DNA of 64,000 nt, from the NCBI RefSeq assembly GCF_000585995.1, contig NZ_CP007410.1:4739430-4803429 (forward strand), given 5' to 3'. Numbering within the stretch: the stretch's first letter is position 1; each line of letters starts with the position of its first letter. Source of the DNA: Pseudomonas brassicacearum. Its GTDB lineage: Bacteria; Pseudomonadota; Gammaproteobacteria; Pseudomonadales; Pseudomonadaceae. Under the pieces are notes generated by a model that saw nothing but the letters and a program-made list of their open reading frames with translations, made no database searches and was not told where the DNA came from. The translations under genes and the position numbers were made by a program. Shown piece after piece: positions 8,297 through 17,463 of this stretch.

Positions 8297-9487
8297 TTAA
8301 AACACATCCCCCGGCACCCGCACAAACCCTTCCATCAACACCCGCGCGCTGCGGCTCATGATGGCTTTTTTAACGGTCCATTCGCCGTTGACCACGCTGG
8401 CCTCGGCGCCGACGCGCAAGGTGCCGGACGGGTGGCCGAAGCGCACGGCGTTGCGTTCGATGCCGCCCGCTGCCAGGTTCACCAAGGTGCCGGAAATCGC
8501 TGCGGCCGTGCCGATGGCAACCGCAGCAGTGCCCATCATGGCGTGGTGCAGCTTGCCCATGGACAGCGCCCGCACCAGCAGGTCGACATCCCCCGCCGCG
8601 ACGGCTTTTCCACTCGATGAAAGGTAGTCGGCCGGCGGTGCGACAAACGCCACTTTCGGTGTGTGCTGGCGCTGGGCGGCTTCGTCCAGGTGCTTGATCA
8701 AGCCCATGCGCAGGGCGCCGTGGGCGCGAATGGTTTCGAACATGGCCAACGCCTTGGGATCGCCGTTGATCGCCCCCTGCAATTCAGTGCCGGTGTAACC
8801 GACATCGCGGGCATTGATGAAAATCGTTGGAATCCCGGCGTTGATCAGGGTTGCCTTGAACGTACCAACACCGGGCACTTCCAAGTCGTCCACCAGGTTG
8901 CCGGTGGGAAACATCGAGCCACCACCGCCCTCCTCCTCGGCCGCCGGGTCCAGGAACTCCAACTGCACTTCGGCCGCCGGAAAGGTTACGCCGTCGAGTT
9001 CGAAATCACCGGTTTCCTGCACCGCGCCGCCGGTGATCGGCACATGGGCGATGATGGTCTTGCCGATGTTGGCTTGCCAGATCCGCACCACCGCCACGCC
9101 GTTTTGCGGAATACGGTCGGACGCCACCAAACCACTGCTGATGGCAAACGATCCCACCGCCGCCGACAGGTTGCCGCAGTTGCCGCTCCAGTCCACGAAC
9201 GGCTTGTCGATGGACACCTGGCCGAACAGGTAATCGACATCGTGATCGGCCTGGGTACTCTTGGACAGGATCACGGTCTTGCTGGTGCTGGACGTCGCAC
9301 CGCCCATGCCATCAATCTGCTTCTCGTACGGGTCGGGGCTGCCGATTACCCGCAGCAGCAAGGCATCTCGGGCCGGGCCTGGGACGCGGGCCGCTTCGGG
9401 CAGGTCTTGCAGGCTGAAAAACACGCCTTTGCTGGTGCCGCCACGCATGTAGGTCGCGGGGATCTTGATTTGAGGCGAGTGAGCCAT
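8297..9487 (-). CDS. prpF: 2-methylaconitate cis-trans isomerase PrpF
   Basis: A 396-residue PrpF-family protein (DapF-like fold) with the N-terminal pattern KIPATYMRGGTSKGVFF and an FVDWSGNCGNLSAAVG segment that are typical of the family. It isomerises the trans-2-methylaconitate made by AcnD to the cis form, allowing the AcnD/PrpF pair to replace PrpD in propionate catabolism. The ATG at 9487 has an AGGAG site; a longer frame to 9595 would run into acnD. It is the last gene of the methylcitrate operon. Confidence 0.94.
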   Translation of the reverse strand: MAHSPQIKIPATYMRGGTSKGVFFSLQDLPEAARVPGPARDALLLRVIGSPDPYEKQIDGMGGATSSTSKTVILSKSTQADHDVDYLFGQVSIDKPFVDWSGNCGNLSAAVGSFAISSGLVASDRIPQNGVAVVRIWQANIGKTIIAHVPITGGAVQETGDFELDGVTFPAAEVQLEFLDPAAEEEGGGGSMFPTGNLVDDLEVPGVGTFKATLINAGIPTIFINARDVGYTGTELQGAINGDPKALAMFETIRAHGALRMGLIKHLDEAAQRQHTPKVAFVAPPADYLSSSGKAVAAGDVDLLVRALSMGKLHHAMMGTAAVAIGTAAAISGTLVNLAAGGIERNAVRFGHPSGTLRVGAEASVVNGEWTVKKAIMSRSARVLMEGFVRVPGDVF

Positions 9488-9539
9488 GTGCTCTAACTCC
9501 TGAAAAAAGGGTGGCCAGAGAATGGGCCACCCAAGCGAT

Positions 9540-12131
9540 TTAAACGGCCACCGCCGCTTCAAGGAAGTCCTGGGCGAAGCGTTGCAGCACGCCACCGGCT
9601 TCGTAGATCGACACTTCTTCGGCAGTGTCGAGGCGACAGGTCACCGGCACCTCTACGCGCTCGCCGTTCTTGCGAGTGATGACCAAGGTCAACGTCGCAC
9701 GCGGCGTACGTTCGCCGACCACGTCATAGGTTTCACTGCCGTCGATGCCCAGGGTCTTGCGATCAGTCCCGGGCTTGAACTCCAGCGGCAACACGCCCAT
9801 GCCCACCAGGTTGGTGCGGTGGATGCGCTCGAAACCTTCGGCGGCGATCGCCTCGACACCGGCCAGGCGCACGCCCTTGGCCGCCCAGTCCCGGGACGAA
9901 CCCTGGCCGTAGTCGGCGCCAGCAATGATGATCAGCGGCTGCTTGCGCTCCATGTAGGTTTCGATCGCTTCCCACATACGCATGACCTTGCCTTCCGGCT
10001 CGACCCGGGCCAGGGAGCCCTGCTTGACCTTGCCGTTCTCCTGGACCATTTCGTTGAACAGCTTCGGATTGGCGAAGGTCGCGCGTTGCGCCGTCAGGTG
10101 ATCGCCGCGGTGGGTCGCGTAGGAGTTGAAGTCCTCTTCCGGCAGGCCCATTTTCGCCAGGTACTCACCAGCGGCGCTGTCCAGCATGATGGCGTTGGAC
10201 GGCGACAAGTGGTCCGTGGTGATGTTGTCCGGCAACACCGCCAGCGGGCGCATGCCCTTGAGCGGGCGCGCACCGGCCAGTGCCCCTTCCCAATAAGGCG
10301 GGCGACGGATGTAGGTGCTTTGTGGGCGCCAGTCGTACAGCGGCGTGACTTTCGGCCCGGTGTCTTCCTGGATGGCGAACATCGGGATGTACACCTGACG
10401 GAACTGCTCCGGTTTCACCGAGGCCTTGACCACCGCGTTGATTTCTTCGTCGCTCGGCCAGATGTCCTTCAGGCGAATTTCCCGCCCGTCCACCACGCCC
10501 AGCACGTCCTTCTCGATGTCGAAGCGGATGGTCCCGGCGATGGCGTAGGCCACCACCAGTGGCGGCGACGCGAGGAACGCCTGCTTGGCGTATGGGTGGA
10601 TGCGCCCGTCGAAGTTGCGGTTGCCCGACAGCACGGCGGTGGCGTACAGGTCACGGTCGATGATTTCCTGCTGGATCACCGGGTCCAGGGCGCCGGACAT
10701 ACCGTTGCACGTGGTGCAGGCAAAGGCCACGACACCAAAGCCCAGTTGTTCCAGCTCCTTGGTCAGACCGGCTTCATCCAGGTACAACGCCACGGTTTTC
10801 GAACCCGGCGCCAAGGACGACTTGACCCACGGCTTGCGGGCCAGGCCCAGGCGATTGGCGTTACGCGCCAGCAGGCCAGCGGCGATCACGTTGCGCGGGT
10901 TGCTGGTGTTGGTACAACTGGTAATGGCGGCGATGATCACCGCGCCGTCCGGCATTTGCCCTGGCACATCATCCCAATGACCGGAAATGCCTTTGGCGGC
11001 CAGATCCGATACCGCAACGCGGGCGTGGGGGTTGCTCGGGCCGGCCATGTTGCGCACTACCGACGACAGATCGAATGTCAGGCCGCGCTCGTATTGCGCG
11101 CCCTTGAGACTGTCGGCCCACAGGCCTGCCTGCTTGGCGTAGGTCTCGACCAGTTGCACCTGCTCGTCTTCGCGGCCGGTCAGTTTCAGGTAATCGATGG
11201 TCTGTTGGTCAATATGGAACATCGCCGCCGTGGCGCCGTATTCCGGGGCCATGTTGGAAATGGTCGCACGGTCGCCCAGGGTCAGGGCACTGGCGCCTTC
11301 GCCGAAGAACTCCAGCCAGGCACCGACGACTTTTTGCTTGCGCAGGAATTCGGTCAACGCCAGCACCATGTCGGTGGCGGTGATGCCCGGTTGCAGCTGG
11401 CCGGTCAGCTCGACGCCGATGATTTCCGGCAGGCGCATCCACGAGGCGCGGCCCAGCATGACGCTTTCGGCTTCCAGGCCACCGACGCCGATGGCGATCA
11501 CGCCCAGGGCATCAACGTGGGGCGTGTGACTGTCGGTGCCCACGCAGGTGTCGGGGAACGCCACGCCGTCACGTTGCTGGATCACCGGTGACATTTTTTC
11601 CAGGTTGATCTGGTGCATGATCCCGTTGCCCGGCGGAATCACATCGACGTTCTTGAAGGCTTTCTTGGTCCAGTTGATGAAGTGGAACCGGTCTTCGTTG
11701 CGCCGGTCTTCGATGGCGCGGTTCTTGGCGAAGGCCTGGGGATCGGAACCACCGCTTTCCACGGCCAGGGAGTGGTCGACGATCAGTTGGGTCGGCACCA
11801 CCGGATTGACCTGCGCCGGGTCACCGCCCTGCAGGGCGATGGCGTCGCGCAGGCCGGCCAGGTCCACCAGCGCGGTCTGGCCGAGGATGTCATGGCACAC
11901 CACGCGGGCCGGGAACCAGGGAAAATCCAGGTCGCGCTTGCGCTCGATCAGTTGCAGCAGCGACTCGCGCAGCGTGGCCGGGTCGCAGCGACGTACCAGG
12001 TTCTCCGCCAGCACGCGAGAGGTATACGGCAGGCCGTCGTAGGCGCCGGGGCGGATGGCATCCACCGCCTCGCGAACGTCGAAATAATCCAGCGAAGTGC
12101 CGGGCAGCGGTTTGCGAAATTCTGTGTTCAT
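9540..12131 (-). CDS. acnD: Fe/S-dependent 2-methylisocitrate dehydratase AcnD
   Basis: An 863-residue aconitase-family enzyme. Cluster-ligand cysteines are visible in ITSCTNTSNP and CTTCNGMSG, and the C-terminal swivel domain contains AGADYGQGSSRDWAAKG. It dehydrates 2-methylcitrate in the methylcitrate cycle. The start at 12131 (MNTEFRKPLPG) is chosen over 12245, which would include REP sequence. It lies between prpC and prpF, as in other pseudomonads. Confidence 0.95.
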   Translation of the reverse strand: MNTEFRKPLPGTSLDYFDVREAVDAIRPGAYDGLPYTSRVLAENLVRRCDPATLRESLLQLIERKRDLDFPWFPARVVCHDILGQTALVDLAGLRDAIALQGGDPAQVNPVVPTQLIVDHSLAVESGGSDPQAFAKNRAIEDRRNEDRFHFINWTKKAFKNVDVIPPGNGIMHQINLEKMSPVIQQRDGVAFPDTCVGTDSHTPHVDALGVIAIGVGGLEAESVMLGRASWMRLPEIIGVELTGQLQPGITATDMVLALTEFLRKQKVVGAWLEFFGEGASALTLGDRATISNMAPEYGATAAMFHIDQQTIDYLKLTGREDEQVQLVETYAKQAGLWADSLKGAQYERGLTFDLSSVVRNMAGPSNPHARVAVSDLAAKGISGHWDDVPGQMPDGAVIIAAITSCTNTSNPRNVIAAGLLARNANRLGLARKPWVKSSLAPGSKTVALYLDEAGLTKELEQLGFGVVAFACTTCNGMSGALDPVIQQEIIDRDLYATAVLSGNRNFDGRIHPYAKQAFLASPPLVVAYAIAGTIRFDIEKDVLGVVDGREIRLKDIWPSDEEINAVVKASVKPEQFRQVYIPMFAIQEDTGPKVTPLYDWRPQSTYIRRPPYWEGALAGARPLKGMRPLAVLPDNITTDHLSPSNAIMLDSAAGEYLAKMGLPEEDFNSYATHRGDHLTAQRATFANPKLFNEMVQENGKVKQGSLARVEPEGKVMRMWEAIETYMERKQPLIIIAGADYGQGSSRDWAAKGVRLAGVEAIAAEGFERIHRTNLVGMGVLPLEFKPGTDRKTLGIDGSETYDVVGERTPRATLTLVITRKNGERVEVPVTCRLDTAEEVSIYEAGGVLQRFAQDFLEAAVAV

Positions 12132-12198
12132 CGTCAGGACTCGGGTCACGGTGGTTTCAGAAGGGGCTAGCGCAGCTACTGAAGTGAACTCGGTCCAC

Positions 12199-12288
12199 TG
12201 TGGGAGCGGGCTTGCTCGCGAAGGCGGTGTATCAGTCGGCATCAATGTTGGATGTCAGTTCGCATTCGCGAGCAAGCCCGCTCCCACA
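12199..12288. repeat. REPIN element between prpC and acnD
   Basis: Two inverted REP halves (GTGGGAGCGGGCTTGCTCGC and complement) around about 45 bases, of the same family as the block at 7.9 kb. Being inside the prp operon, it would form a large hairpin in the mRNA and may affect the relative level of acnD and prpF. Confidence 0.9.
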
Positions 12289-12332
12289 AGGGGTTTTAGA
12301 TTCCTTCAGTTGCAGCGTCAGCGCCCTTCCAC

Positions 12333-13460
12333 TCAGCGTTGTTCGATTGGCACGAACTTGCGCTGTTCGACGCCGGTGTATTCGGCGCTCGGGCGGATGA
12401 TGCGGTTGTTGGCGCGTTGTTCGAACACATGGGCGGCCCAGCCAGTCAGGCGCGAGCAGACGAAGATCGGCGTGAACAGCTTGGTCGGGATGCCCATGAA
12501 GTGGTACGTCGAGGCATGGTAGAAATCGGCGTTGGGGAACAGTTTCTTTTGCTCCCACATGGTCTTGTCGATGGCTTCGGAAACCGGAAACAGCACCGTG
12601 TCGCCCACTTCATCGGCGAGTTTTTTCGACCAGCCCTTGATCACCTCGTTACGCGGGTCGTTGTCCTTATAGATCGCGTGGCCGAAGCCCATGATCTTGT
12701 CCTTGCGCTCGAGCATCGCCAAGGTGCCCTTGACCGCCTCCTCCGGCGATTGGAAGCGCTCGATCATCGCCATCGCCGCTTCGTTGGCCCCGCCATGCAA
12801 CGGGCCGCGCAGCGAGCCGATGGCGGCGGTGATGCAGGAGAACAGGTCCGACAGGGTGGACGCGCAGACCCGGGCGGTGAAGGTCGAGGCGTTGAATTCG
12901 TGCTCGGCGTAGAGGATCAGCGACACGTTCATCACCTTGACGTGCAACTCGCTCGGCTTCTTGCCATGCAACAGGTGCAGGAAATGGCCGCCGATGGACG
13001 CTTCGTCGGTCACGCATTCGATGCGCTGGCCTTCGTGGCTGAAGCGATACCAGTAGCACATGATCGCCGGGAACGCGGCCAGCAGGCGGTCGGTCTTGTC
13101 ATGCTGCTGGGAAAAATCTTCCTCGGGTTCCAGGTTGCCCAGGAACGAGCAGCCGCTGCGCATCACGTCCATCGGGTGGGCGTCGGCGGGAATACGTTCC
13201 AGCACTTCTTTCAAGGCTTGGGGCAAGTCGCGCAGTTGGCTCAGCTTGCGCGTATAGGCGTCCAGCTGTGCCTGGGTCGGCAGCTCGCCGTACAGCAGCA
13301 GGTAGGCCACCTCTTCAAATTGTGCGTCAGCCGCCAGGTCGCGAACGTCATAGCCGCGATAGGTCAGGCCAGCGCCCGACTGGCCTACGGTGGACAATGC
13401 GGTTTGCCCGGCCACCTGGCCACGGAGCCCGGCGCCACTGAGTACTTTTGCTTCGGCCAT
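12333..13460 (-). CDS. prpC: 2-methylcitrate synthase PrpC
   Basis: A 375-residue citrate-synthase-family enzyme. Motifs include the substrate-binding histidine region GPLHGGANEAA and GFGHAIYKDNDPR, and an N-terminal TYRGYDVRDLA typical of the short, PrpC-type synthases. It joins propionyl-CoA to oxaloacetate in the first step of the methylcitrate cycle. ATG at 13460 preceded by GGAGACAGCAA. Follows prpB by about 55 bases. Confidence 0.95.
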   Translation of the reverse strand: MAEAKVLSGAGLRGQVAGQTALSTVGQSGAGLTYRGYDVRDLAADAQFEEVAYLLLYGELPTQAQLDAYTRKLSQLRDLPQALKEVLERIPADAHPMDVMRSGCSFLGNLEPEEDFSQQHDKTDRLLAAFPAIMCYWYRFSHEGQRIECVTDEASIGGHFLHLLHGKKPSELHVKVMNVSLILYAEHEFNASTFTARVCASTLSDLFSCITAAIGSLRGPLHGGANEAAMAMIERFQSPEEAVKGTLAMLERKDKIMGFGHAIYKDNDPRNEVIKGWSKKLADEVGDTVLFPVSEAIDKTMWEQKKLFPNADFYHASTYHFMGIPTKLFTPIFVCSRLTGWAAHVFEQRANNRIIRPSAEYTGVEQRKFVPIEQR

Positions 13461-13516
13461 TTGCTGTCTCCATTTTTGAATTTGTTGGGAATCGGCAAGT
13501 TGTAGGGGATCGCGCC

Positions 13517-14401
13517 TTACTTCTTCGACGCGAACAACGCATCGAGCTTCTGCTCGAAGGTGTGGTAGTCGATGCGGTCGTAAAGCTCCATGCGCGTTTG
13601 CATGGTGTCGATGACGTTCTGTTGCGTGCCGTCGCGGCGGATCGCGGTGTAGACGTTCTCGGCGGCCTTGTTCATGGCACGGAAGGCCGACAATGGGTAC
13701 AGCACCAGGGACACGTCGGCACCGGCCAACTGTTCGGTGGTGTACAGCGGTGTCGCGCCGAATTCAGTGATGTTGGCCAAGATCGGCGCCCGTACGCGGC
13801 TGGCGAACAGCTTGTACATCTCCAGTTCGGTGATGGCCTCAGGGAAAATCATGTCGGCACCGGCCTCGATGCAGGCGGCGGCGCGATCCAGGGCAGACTC
13901 CAGCCCTTCCACGGCCAGGGCATCGGTACGGGCCATGATCACAAAACTGTCGTCGGTGCGGGCATCGACGGCGGCCTTAATGCGGTCGACCATTTCCTGC
14001 TGCGAGACGATCTCCTTGTTCGGACGGTGACCGCAGCGCTTGGCGCCGACCTGGTCTTCGATGTGAATGGCCGCCGCGCCGAACTTGATCATCGACTTGA
14101 CCGTACGGGCCACATTGAACGCCGAGGAACCAAAACCAGTGTCCACGTCCACCAGCAATGGCAGGTCGCACACGTCGGTGATACGCCGCACATCGGTCAA
14201 CACGTCATCCAGGCCGGTGATGCCCAGGTCCGGCACGCCGAGGGAACCGGCCGCCACGCCGCCGCCCGACAGGTAGATCGCCTTGAAGCCGGCGCGTTTG
14301 GCCAGCAGCGCGTGGTTGGCGTTGATCGTGCCCACCACTTGCAGCGGATGCTCATTGGCGACCGCATCGCGGAAACGCTGGCCTGGAGTGCTGTTGCTCA
14401 T
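13517..14401 (-). CDS. prpB: 2-methylisocitrate lyase PrpB
   Basis: A 294-residue isocitrate-lyase/PEP-mutase superfamily enzyme with the KRCGH catalytic motif near residue 122 and the [13 protein letters not shown] metal-site region. It cleaves 2-methylisocitrate to pyruvate and succinate. Its start codon overlaps the stop of the upstream GntR gene, so regulator and enzymes form one operon. Confidence 0.96.
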   Translation of the reverse strand: MSNSTPGQRFRDAVANEHPLQVVGTINANHALLAKRAGFKAIYLSGGGVAAGSLGVPDLGITGLDDVLTDVRRITDVCDLPLLVDVDTGFGSSAFNVARTVKSMIKFGAAAIHIEDQVGAKRCGHRPNKEIVSQQEMVDRIKAAVDARTDDSFVIMARTDALAVEGLESALDRAAACIEAGADMIFPEAITELEMYKLFASRVRAPILANITEFGATPLYTTEQLAGADVSLVLYPLSAFRAMNKAAENVYTAIRRDGTQQNVIDTMQTRMELYDRIDYHTFEQKLDALFASKK

Positions 14402-15108
14402 GACTCACCTCGTTCAGTGGCGCTGTCCTGGAAATGACGCGCGATGTTGCGTTTGGAAGCGCCGATGTGCCGACGCATCAATAATTCAGCCAGTTCGCCG
14501 TCGCGGTCGGCGATGGCGTCTAGAATCCGATGGTGCTCGGCAAACGCTTGGCGTGGCCGGTTGGGCGTGGTGGAGAACTGGATGCGGTACATGCGCACCA
14601 GTTGATACAGCTCGCCGCAGAGCATTTGCGTCAGGGTGCGGTTGCCGCTGCCCTGGATGATCCGGTAATGGAAGTCGAAATCGCCTTCCTGTTGGTAATA
14701 GCCGACACCGGCCTGGAACGCCGCATCGCGCTCGTGGGTTTCCAAGACCCGGCGCAGCTCGTCGATTTCTTCCAGGGTCATGCGTTCGGCCGCCAGGCGG
14801 CAGGCCATGCCTTCGAGGGATTCACGGATTTCGTAGAGTTCCAGCAGCTCGGCGTGACTCAGGGACACCACCCGGGCACCGACGTGGGGAATGCGCACCA
14901 ACAGGCGTTGGCCTTCCAGGCGATGGATCGCCTCGCGCAGCGGCCCGCGGCTGATGCCGTAGGTGCGGGCCAGCTCGGGCTCGGAGATCTTGCTGCCGGG
15001 GGCGATTTCACCTTTGACGATGGCGGCCTGGATACGTCGGAAGACGTTCTCGGAAAGGGTTTCCGAGTCGTCCTGGGCCATCGCCGGGGATTCGAGCTGA
15101 TCGAGCAT
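14398..15108 (-). CDS. GntR-family (FCD) regulator of the methylcitrate operon
   Basis: A 236-residue regulator: an N-terminal winged helix ([20 protein letters not shown]) and a C-terminal all-helical FCD domain with metal-type residues such as FDFHYRI. The start at 15108 follows AAGGTG; the upstream frame to 15216 lacks support. It heads the prp operon with a four-base overlap to prpB, the place where Pseudomonas carries its GntR-type prp regulator. Repeated TTGTCGACA sites just upstream suggest autoregulation, with a methylcitrate-pathway intermediate as likely effector (inference). Confidence 0.9.
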   Translation of the reverse strand: MLDQLESPAMAQDDSETLSENVFRRIQAAIVKGEIAPGSKISEPELARTYGISRGPLREAIHRLEGQRLLVRIPHVGARVVSLSHAELLELYEIRESLEGMACRLAAERMTLEEIDELRRVLETHERDAAFQAGVGYYQQEGDFDFHYRIIQGSGNRTLTQMLCGELYQLVRMYRIQFSTTPNRPRQAFAEHHRILDAIADRDGELAELLMRRHIGASKRNIARHFQDSATERGES

Positions 15109-15109
15109 A

Positions 15110-15193
15110 TTGTCGACACCTTGAAAATCATTACGACAAAAACTACTCAATAAGCCCATAAACGTCAAAGGCAAAATCAACATTGTCGACAAT
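15110..15193 (-). promoter_or_regulatory. Palindromic operator candidates for the GntR regulator
   Basis: A perfect 12-base palindrome ATTGTCGACAAT at 15182-15193 and a second TTGTCGACA at 15110-15118 that lies directly next to the regulator start codon. Both share the GTCGAC core and are 73 bases apart. GntR/FCD regulators bind short palindromes of this kind, so these are the likely operator sites of the prp operon. Confidence 0.6.
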
Positions 15194-15274
15194 CGTCTAA
15201 TAACAGCACCAGACATAACCGGCCGTTTGGATGACTCGTAGCGTCCGGCCAGCGGTGGCGTCAGAAAACCACCG

Positions 15275-15283
15275 TGCTAGAAT
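15275..15283 (+). promoter_or_regulatory. Extended -10 promoter candidate for the retropepsin operon
   Basis: TGCTAGAAT has an extended -10 form (TG-N-TAGAAT) and lies about 105 bases before the start codon at 15389. No convincing -35 is seen. Confidence 0.35.
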
Positions 15284-15388
15284 GCCGCGCGATTTGCTGC
15301 TCTCCTTTTATAGGGAAGGCTGCCCAGGGAGCTTGTGCAGTAATGCCAGGGCCTGAACCGATAAACGGAACGCTGCGCACCAGGATCT

Positions 15389-15925
15389 ATGACACTCAAG
15401 CCCTTATCCGCTGTTCTTTATTTCATGTGCCTGCCAGGGCTTGCCGTGGCGGGCGAAAAAACCGTGTACGGCCTCAATGAATACGCAGCCCTGCAGGGCA
15501 TCGACCTGGAGGTCGCCGCCAAGCTCGACACCGGCGCCAAGACCGCTTCGCTCAGCGCCCGTGACATCAAGCGCTTCAAGCGCAATGGCGAATCCTGGGT
15601 GCGTTTTTACCTGGCCATCGACGCGGCCCATTCGCACCCCATCGAACGTCCGCTGGCCCGGGTCAGCAAGATCAAGCGCCGCGCCGGTGACTACGACCCG
15701 GAAGAAGGCAAGAAATACACGGCGCGGCCGGTCATCGAGCTGGACATTTGCATGGGCTCGGCCCTGCGCAGCATCGAAGTGAACCTCACCGACCGTAGCG
15801 CCTTCCAATACCCGTTGCTGATCGGTTCCGAGGCGCTCAAGCGCTTCGACGCACTGGTCGACCCCAGTCTTAAATACGCTGCCGGCAAACCCGCCTGCGC
15901 CAATGCCGCTCAAACCGCAGAGTAA
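15389..15925 (+). CDS. Secreted retropepsin-like aspartic protease (RimB/DUF785 family)
   Basis: A 178-residue protein with a signal peptide (cleavage near LAVAG) and the retropepsin active-site signature LDTGAKTASLSA near residue 48. Databases often name this family ATP-dependent zinc protease or RimB. Unlike the cytoplasmic RimB of the rim operon, this copy is exported. It is the first of three genes, followed by a transglutaminase-7TM protein and an ATP-grasp ligase; the trio is a recurrent proteobacterial cassette (PA1766-1768 in P. aeruginosa, from memory). ATG at 15389 after AGGATCT. Confidence 0.85.
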   Translation: MTLKPLSAVLYFMCLPGLAVAGEKTVYGLNEYAALQGIDLEVAAKLDTGAKTASLSARDIKRFKRNGESWVRFYLAIDAAHSHPIERPLARVSKIKRRAGDYDPEEGKKYTARPVIELDICMGSALRSIEVNLTDRSAFQYPLLIGSEALKRFDALVDPSLKYAAGKPACANAAQTAE

Positions 15926-15930
15926 TTCCA

Positions 15931-17463
15931 ATGCGCTCCCTTACCCTCCATCTGAAAATGCTGATCGCCATCCTGGTGGTGCTGGGCCTGTCGGTGACGG
16001 CCTATCAGATTTTCGTGCTCGGCATTCCGGTCACCGAAGACGCCACCGACGACCTGTGGAACATCGACGCCAAGGTCGAGTTCGTGCCCAATGCCAAGGA
16101 TCCGGTCAAGATCCAGATGTTCGTGCCCCCCCTGAGCCGCGACTACGTGAGCCTCAACGAAAGCTTCATCTCCAACAATTACGGGGTGGCGGTGAACCGG
16201 GTCGACGGTAACCGCAAGGTGACGTGGTCGGCCCGGCGGGCCAAGGGCAACCAGACGCTGTATTACCGGTTGGTGTTGACCAAGCGCTACAGCGCCGAAA
16301 AAACCAAGGTCAAGGGCCCGACCTTCCGCGACAGCATCGCCGTCGAAGGCCCGGAAAAGCTGGCCGCCGAAGCCCTGCTGGCGCCGATCCGCCAGCATTC
16401 GGCCGATGTCGAAACCTTCATCAGCGAGGCCATCAAGCGCGTCAACAACCTCAACGACGACAACGTCAAGCTGCTGCTGGCCGGCGATCCCTCATCGGCC
16501 AACAAGGCCAGGATCGTCGAATTGGTGCTGTCCATCGCCCACGTGCCGGTGGAAAAGGTCCACACCATCCGCCTGGTCGCCGATCAACCGCAGACACCTG
16601 AACTCTGGTTGCGCAGTTTCAACGGCGCCGACTGGCTGTACTTCAACCCGGACAGCGGCGAACAGGGCCTGCCCACCGACCGCCTGCTGTGGTGGACCGG
16701 CGATGAAAACCTGATCACCGTCGACGGCGGCAAGAAAGCCACCGTGACCTTCAGCATGAACAACAGCGAAATGAACGCCATTCGCCTGGCCAAGCTGACG
16801 GACGAGAACACCGACGCCAACTTCCTCGAATACTCGCTCTACGGCCTGCCGCTGCAAACCCAGCAGACCTTCATGATCATGGTGATGATCCCGATTGGCG
16901 TGCTGGTGATCCTGGTGCTGCGCAACCTGATCGGCCTGCAGACCCTGGGGACCTTTACCCCGGTGCTGATTGCCCTGGCCTTCCGGGAAACCCAACTGGG
17001 CTTCGGGATCATCCTGTTCACGGTGATCACCACGCTGGGCCTGTCGCTGCGCTCGTACCTGGAACACCTCAAGTTGCAGATGCTGCCAAGGCTCTCGGTG
17101 GTGCTGACGTTCGTGGTGGTGCTGATCGCTGCCATCAGCTTGTTCAGCCATAAGCTGGGCCTGGAACGTGGCCTGTCGGTGGCGTTGTTCCCGATGGTGA
17201 TCCTGACCATGACCATCGAACGCCTGTCCATCACCTGGGAAGAACGCGGCGCCGGCCACGCGATGAAAGTCGCCATCGGCACCTTGTTCGCCGCCTCCCT
17301 GGCGCACCTGATCATGAGCGTGCCGGAGCTGGTGTACTTCGTATTCACCTTCCCGGCGATCCTGCTGATCCTGGTGGGCTTCATGCTGGCCATGGGGCGT
17401 TATCGCGGCTACCGCCTGACCGAGCTGGTGCGGTTCAAGGCCTTCCTCAAGGCTGACTCCTGA
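15931..17463 (+). CDS. Inactive transglutaminase domain fused to seven transmembrane helices
   Basis: A 510-residue protein: one N-terminal helix (about residues 9-30), a periplasmic domain of roughly 270 residues with transglutaminase-like fold, and a C-terminal membrane block of about seven helices from residue 308 onwards containing the QTLGTFTPVLIALAFRETQ segment characteristic of the 7TM_transglut family. The family is described as lacking the protease catalytic triad. It may bind a peptide or peptidoglycan-derived ligand outside and signal or scaffold inward (inference). It starts five bases after the protease and its stop overlaps the ligase start. Confidence 0.88.
   Translation: MRSLTLHLKMLIAILVVLGLSVTAYQIFVLGIPVTEDATDDLWNIDAKVEFVPNAKDPVKIQMFVPPLSRDYVSLNESFISNNYGVAVNRVDGNRKVTWSARRAKGNQTLYYRLVLTKRYSAEKTKVKGPTFRDSIAVEGPEKLAAEALLAPIRQHSADVETFISEAIKRVNNLNDDNVKLLLAGDPSSANKARIVELVLSIAHVPVEKVHTIRLVADQPQTPELWLRSFNGADWLYFNPDSGEQGLPTDRLLWWTGDENLITVDGGKKATVTFSMNNSEMNAIRLAKLTDENTDANFLEYSLYGLPLQTQQTFMIMVMIPIGVLVILVLRNLIGLQTLGTFTPVLIALAFRETQLGFGIILFTVITTLGLSLRSYLEHLKLQMLPRLSVVLTFVVVLIAAISLFSHKLGLERGLSVALFPMVILTMTIERLSITWEERGAGHAMKVAIGTLFAASLAHLIMSVPELVYFVFTFPAILLILVGFMLAMGRYRGYRLTELVRFKAFLKADS

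Noticed and set aside
9522..11591. 689-residue open frame antisense to acnD
   Set aside because: It is a GC-rich codon shadow of acnD: long open frames on the opposite strand are common here, it has no family pattern and no ribosome site. Similar antisense frames over prpC, prpB and the FadB-like gene were discarded for the same reason.
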